DNA of 14,982 nucleotides, from positions 1 through 14,982 of the forward strand of contig DASYXA010000006.1 of the NCBI GenBank assembly GCA_035935465.1. The letters run 5' to 3'. Below are positions 14,168 to 14,982 of the stretch, piece after piece. The position numbers and the translations under genes are program-made. Below the pieces are notes generated by a model. That model searched no databases. It was not told the DNA's origin and saw only the letters and a program-made list of their open reading frames with translations. Position 1 is the first letter of the stretch; each line of letters opens with the position of its first letter. The DNA comes from UBA4735 sp035935465. GTDB taxonomy: Bacteria > Chloroflexota > Limnocylindria > P2-11E.

Positions 14168-14584
14168 TCAGCCCCAGCGCTCCGAGGTGCCCGCGTCGTC
14201 GGTCGGCGTCGCCCAGCCCTCGGCCTTCGCGCGCTCGGCCCGCTCCGGATCGCGCAGCCGTTCGCGCGCCTCGCGCGCTTCCTTGTCGAACAGGGTCTCG
14301 TCCGGCTCGGTCGGGACGTCCGTCGCCACGGCAGCCTCGGTGAGCGCGGGCTCGGACGTGCCCGCGGGGGCCGCGATCGCGGGGGGCTCGTCCGGCGGCG
14401 CGCTCGCGGCGCCGAGGTACTTGTCGGCGTTCAGGAACTCGCTCCGCAGCTCGTCGCTCGTCCGGCGGAACTCGGCGATCGCCCGCCCGAGGTCGCGTGC
14501 GAGCTTCGGCATGCGCTCGGGGCCGAGCACGATGAGCGCGATCACGAGGAGGAGCAGCAGCTCGCCGGTGCCGATACCGAACAT
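14168..14584 (-). CDS. tatA: Sec-independent (twin-arginine) translocase protein TatA/TatB family
   Basis: TatA/TatB proteins form or guide the pore for folded proteins carrying a twin-arginine signal. The 138-residue protein begins MFGIGTGELLLLLVIALIVLG (short transmembrane helix), then GPERMPKLARDLGRAIAEFRR (amphipathic helix), then an acidic, Pro/Ala-rich tail ending with a charged segment (DPERAERAKAEGW). The GPER motif after the helix is TatB-like, while the helix itself resembles TatA; single-copy proteins of this kind can serve both roles. TatC is not in the window. Its ATG (14584-14582) overlaps the pyrF TGA (TGATG), so it is translated from the pyrF transcript. It is followed by a terminator-like hairpin before secD. 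Start is well supported since the family begins here. Confidence 0.94.
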   Translation of the reverse strand: MFGIGTGELLLLLVIALIVLGPERMPKLARDLGRAIAEFRRTSDELRSEFLNADKYLGAASAPPDEPPAIAAPAGTSEPALTEAAVATDVPTEPDETLFDKEAREARERLRDPERAERAKAEGWATPTDDAGTSERWG

Positions 14585-14982
14585 CAGCGGACCGCCGCGG
14601 CCGCGCGCGCGTCGTTCGCCTGGCGCTTCAGCTCGAGCGCGACGCGGGCCGCCGCCGTCTCGAAGCCCGCGCCCGGCTCGGCGTACAGGACCGATCGCGA
14701 CGCGGACGGCAGGACGCCGCCGCCCTTCGCGTCGAGCGCCGCGCGGAGCGCGTGGCCGAGATCACCGCCCTGCGCGCCGACGCCCGGCATGAGGAACAGC
14801 CGGTCGGGAGCGAGCGCGCGCAGCCGCGCGGCCTCCGCGGGATAGGTCGAGCCGACGACGAAGCCGCAGCGCTCCGCCGGGAATGTGGCGACGCAACGCT
14901 CGACGACATGCTCGTAGACCGGACGCCCGTCGGCGACGAGGTCCTGGATGTCGCCCGCGCCGAGGTTGCTCGTCCGCGCGAG
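14584..14982 (-). CDS. pyrF: Orotidine 5'-phosphate decarboxylase, 3' portion (gene runs off the right edge)
   Basis: PyrF converts OMP to UMP in the last step of pyrimidine synthesis. The reading frame is open from base 14982 to TGA 14586-14584, giving 132 codons of the C-terminal half. The sequence shows LARTSNLGAGDIQDL, then VVGSTYPAEAARLRALAP, LFLMPGVGAQGGDL and a closing SRSVLYAEPG. This matches the long (type II) OMP decarboxylase: TSNxGAxDxQ, VVGATYPxE, PGVGAQGGD, SRxIxYA. An internal ATG at 14790 is not the start. The conserved Asp-Lys catalytic residues would lie beyond the window. Its stop overlaps the tatA start codon by one base, so these two genes form a coupled pair. Confidence 0.95.
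   Translation of the reverse strand, partial: LARTSNLGAGDIQDLVADGRPVYEHVVERCVATFPAERCGFVVGSTYPAEAARLRALAPDRLFLMPGVGAQGGDLGHALRAALDAKGGGVLPSASRSVLYAEPGAGFETAAARVALELKRQANDARAAAAVR

Overview
The window is GC-rich (roughly 70% by eye), densely packed bacterial chromosome. There are no rRNA or tRNA genes, no CRISPR array and no insertion sequence. The high GC content, the single TatA/B-type protein, the secD-secF / recJ / rel neighbourhood, and a KorB-type ferredoxin oxidoreductase together suggest a GC-rich Chloroflexota-like lineage or a related uncultured phylum. This placement is inference, at about 0.4 confidence.

Layout from left to right: (1) Positions 1-948 (+) hold the 3' part of a 2-oxoacid:ferredoxin oxidoreductase beta subunit. 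Its first 25 codons are not oxidoreductase but the C-terminal end of an intein. The host protein resumes at a cysteine that would be the second Cys of the CPGC iron-sulfur motif. (2) Positions 945-2662 (-) hold a two-gene exported-protein pair: a signal-peptide/TM protein followed by a lipoprotein, with overlapping stop and start. (3) Positions 2713-2952 (+) hold a small DUF2007-like protein. (4) Positions 2961-10275 (-) hold a long co-directional run: recJ, a 27-codon mini-ORF, a bifunctional rel (ppGpp synthetase/hydrolase), an S9 peptidase, a fold-type III PLP enzyme (D-threonine aldolase/D-serine dehydratase family) and ridA. (5) Positions 10274-11626 (+) hold a polysaccharide deacetylase-like lipoprotein. 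Its ATG overlaps the recJ ATG on the other strand. (6) Positions 11771-14982 (-) hold pyrF (3' part), tatA/B, a terminator-like hairpin, then secD and secF.

Functionally, the window combines protein export (secDF, tat), stringent response (rel), DNA repair (recJ), pyrimidine synthesis (pyrF), anaerobic-type 2-oxoacid metabolism (korB), and a small peptide/amino-acid module (S9 peptidase, PLP enzyme, RidA). Many junctions are overlapping stop/start codons (TGATG or ATGA), so translational coupling is a general theme.

The most notable observations are: the KorB intein at a cluster-ligand cysteine; the mini-ORF and perfect hairpin that contains the rel Shine-Dalgarno; a 21-bp triplicated in-frame repeat in the S9 peptidase; the overlapping divergent start codons of recJ and the lipoprotein gene; and the promoter-like palindrome plus terminator in the secD leader.
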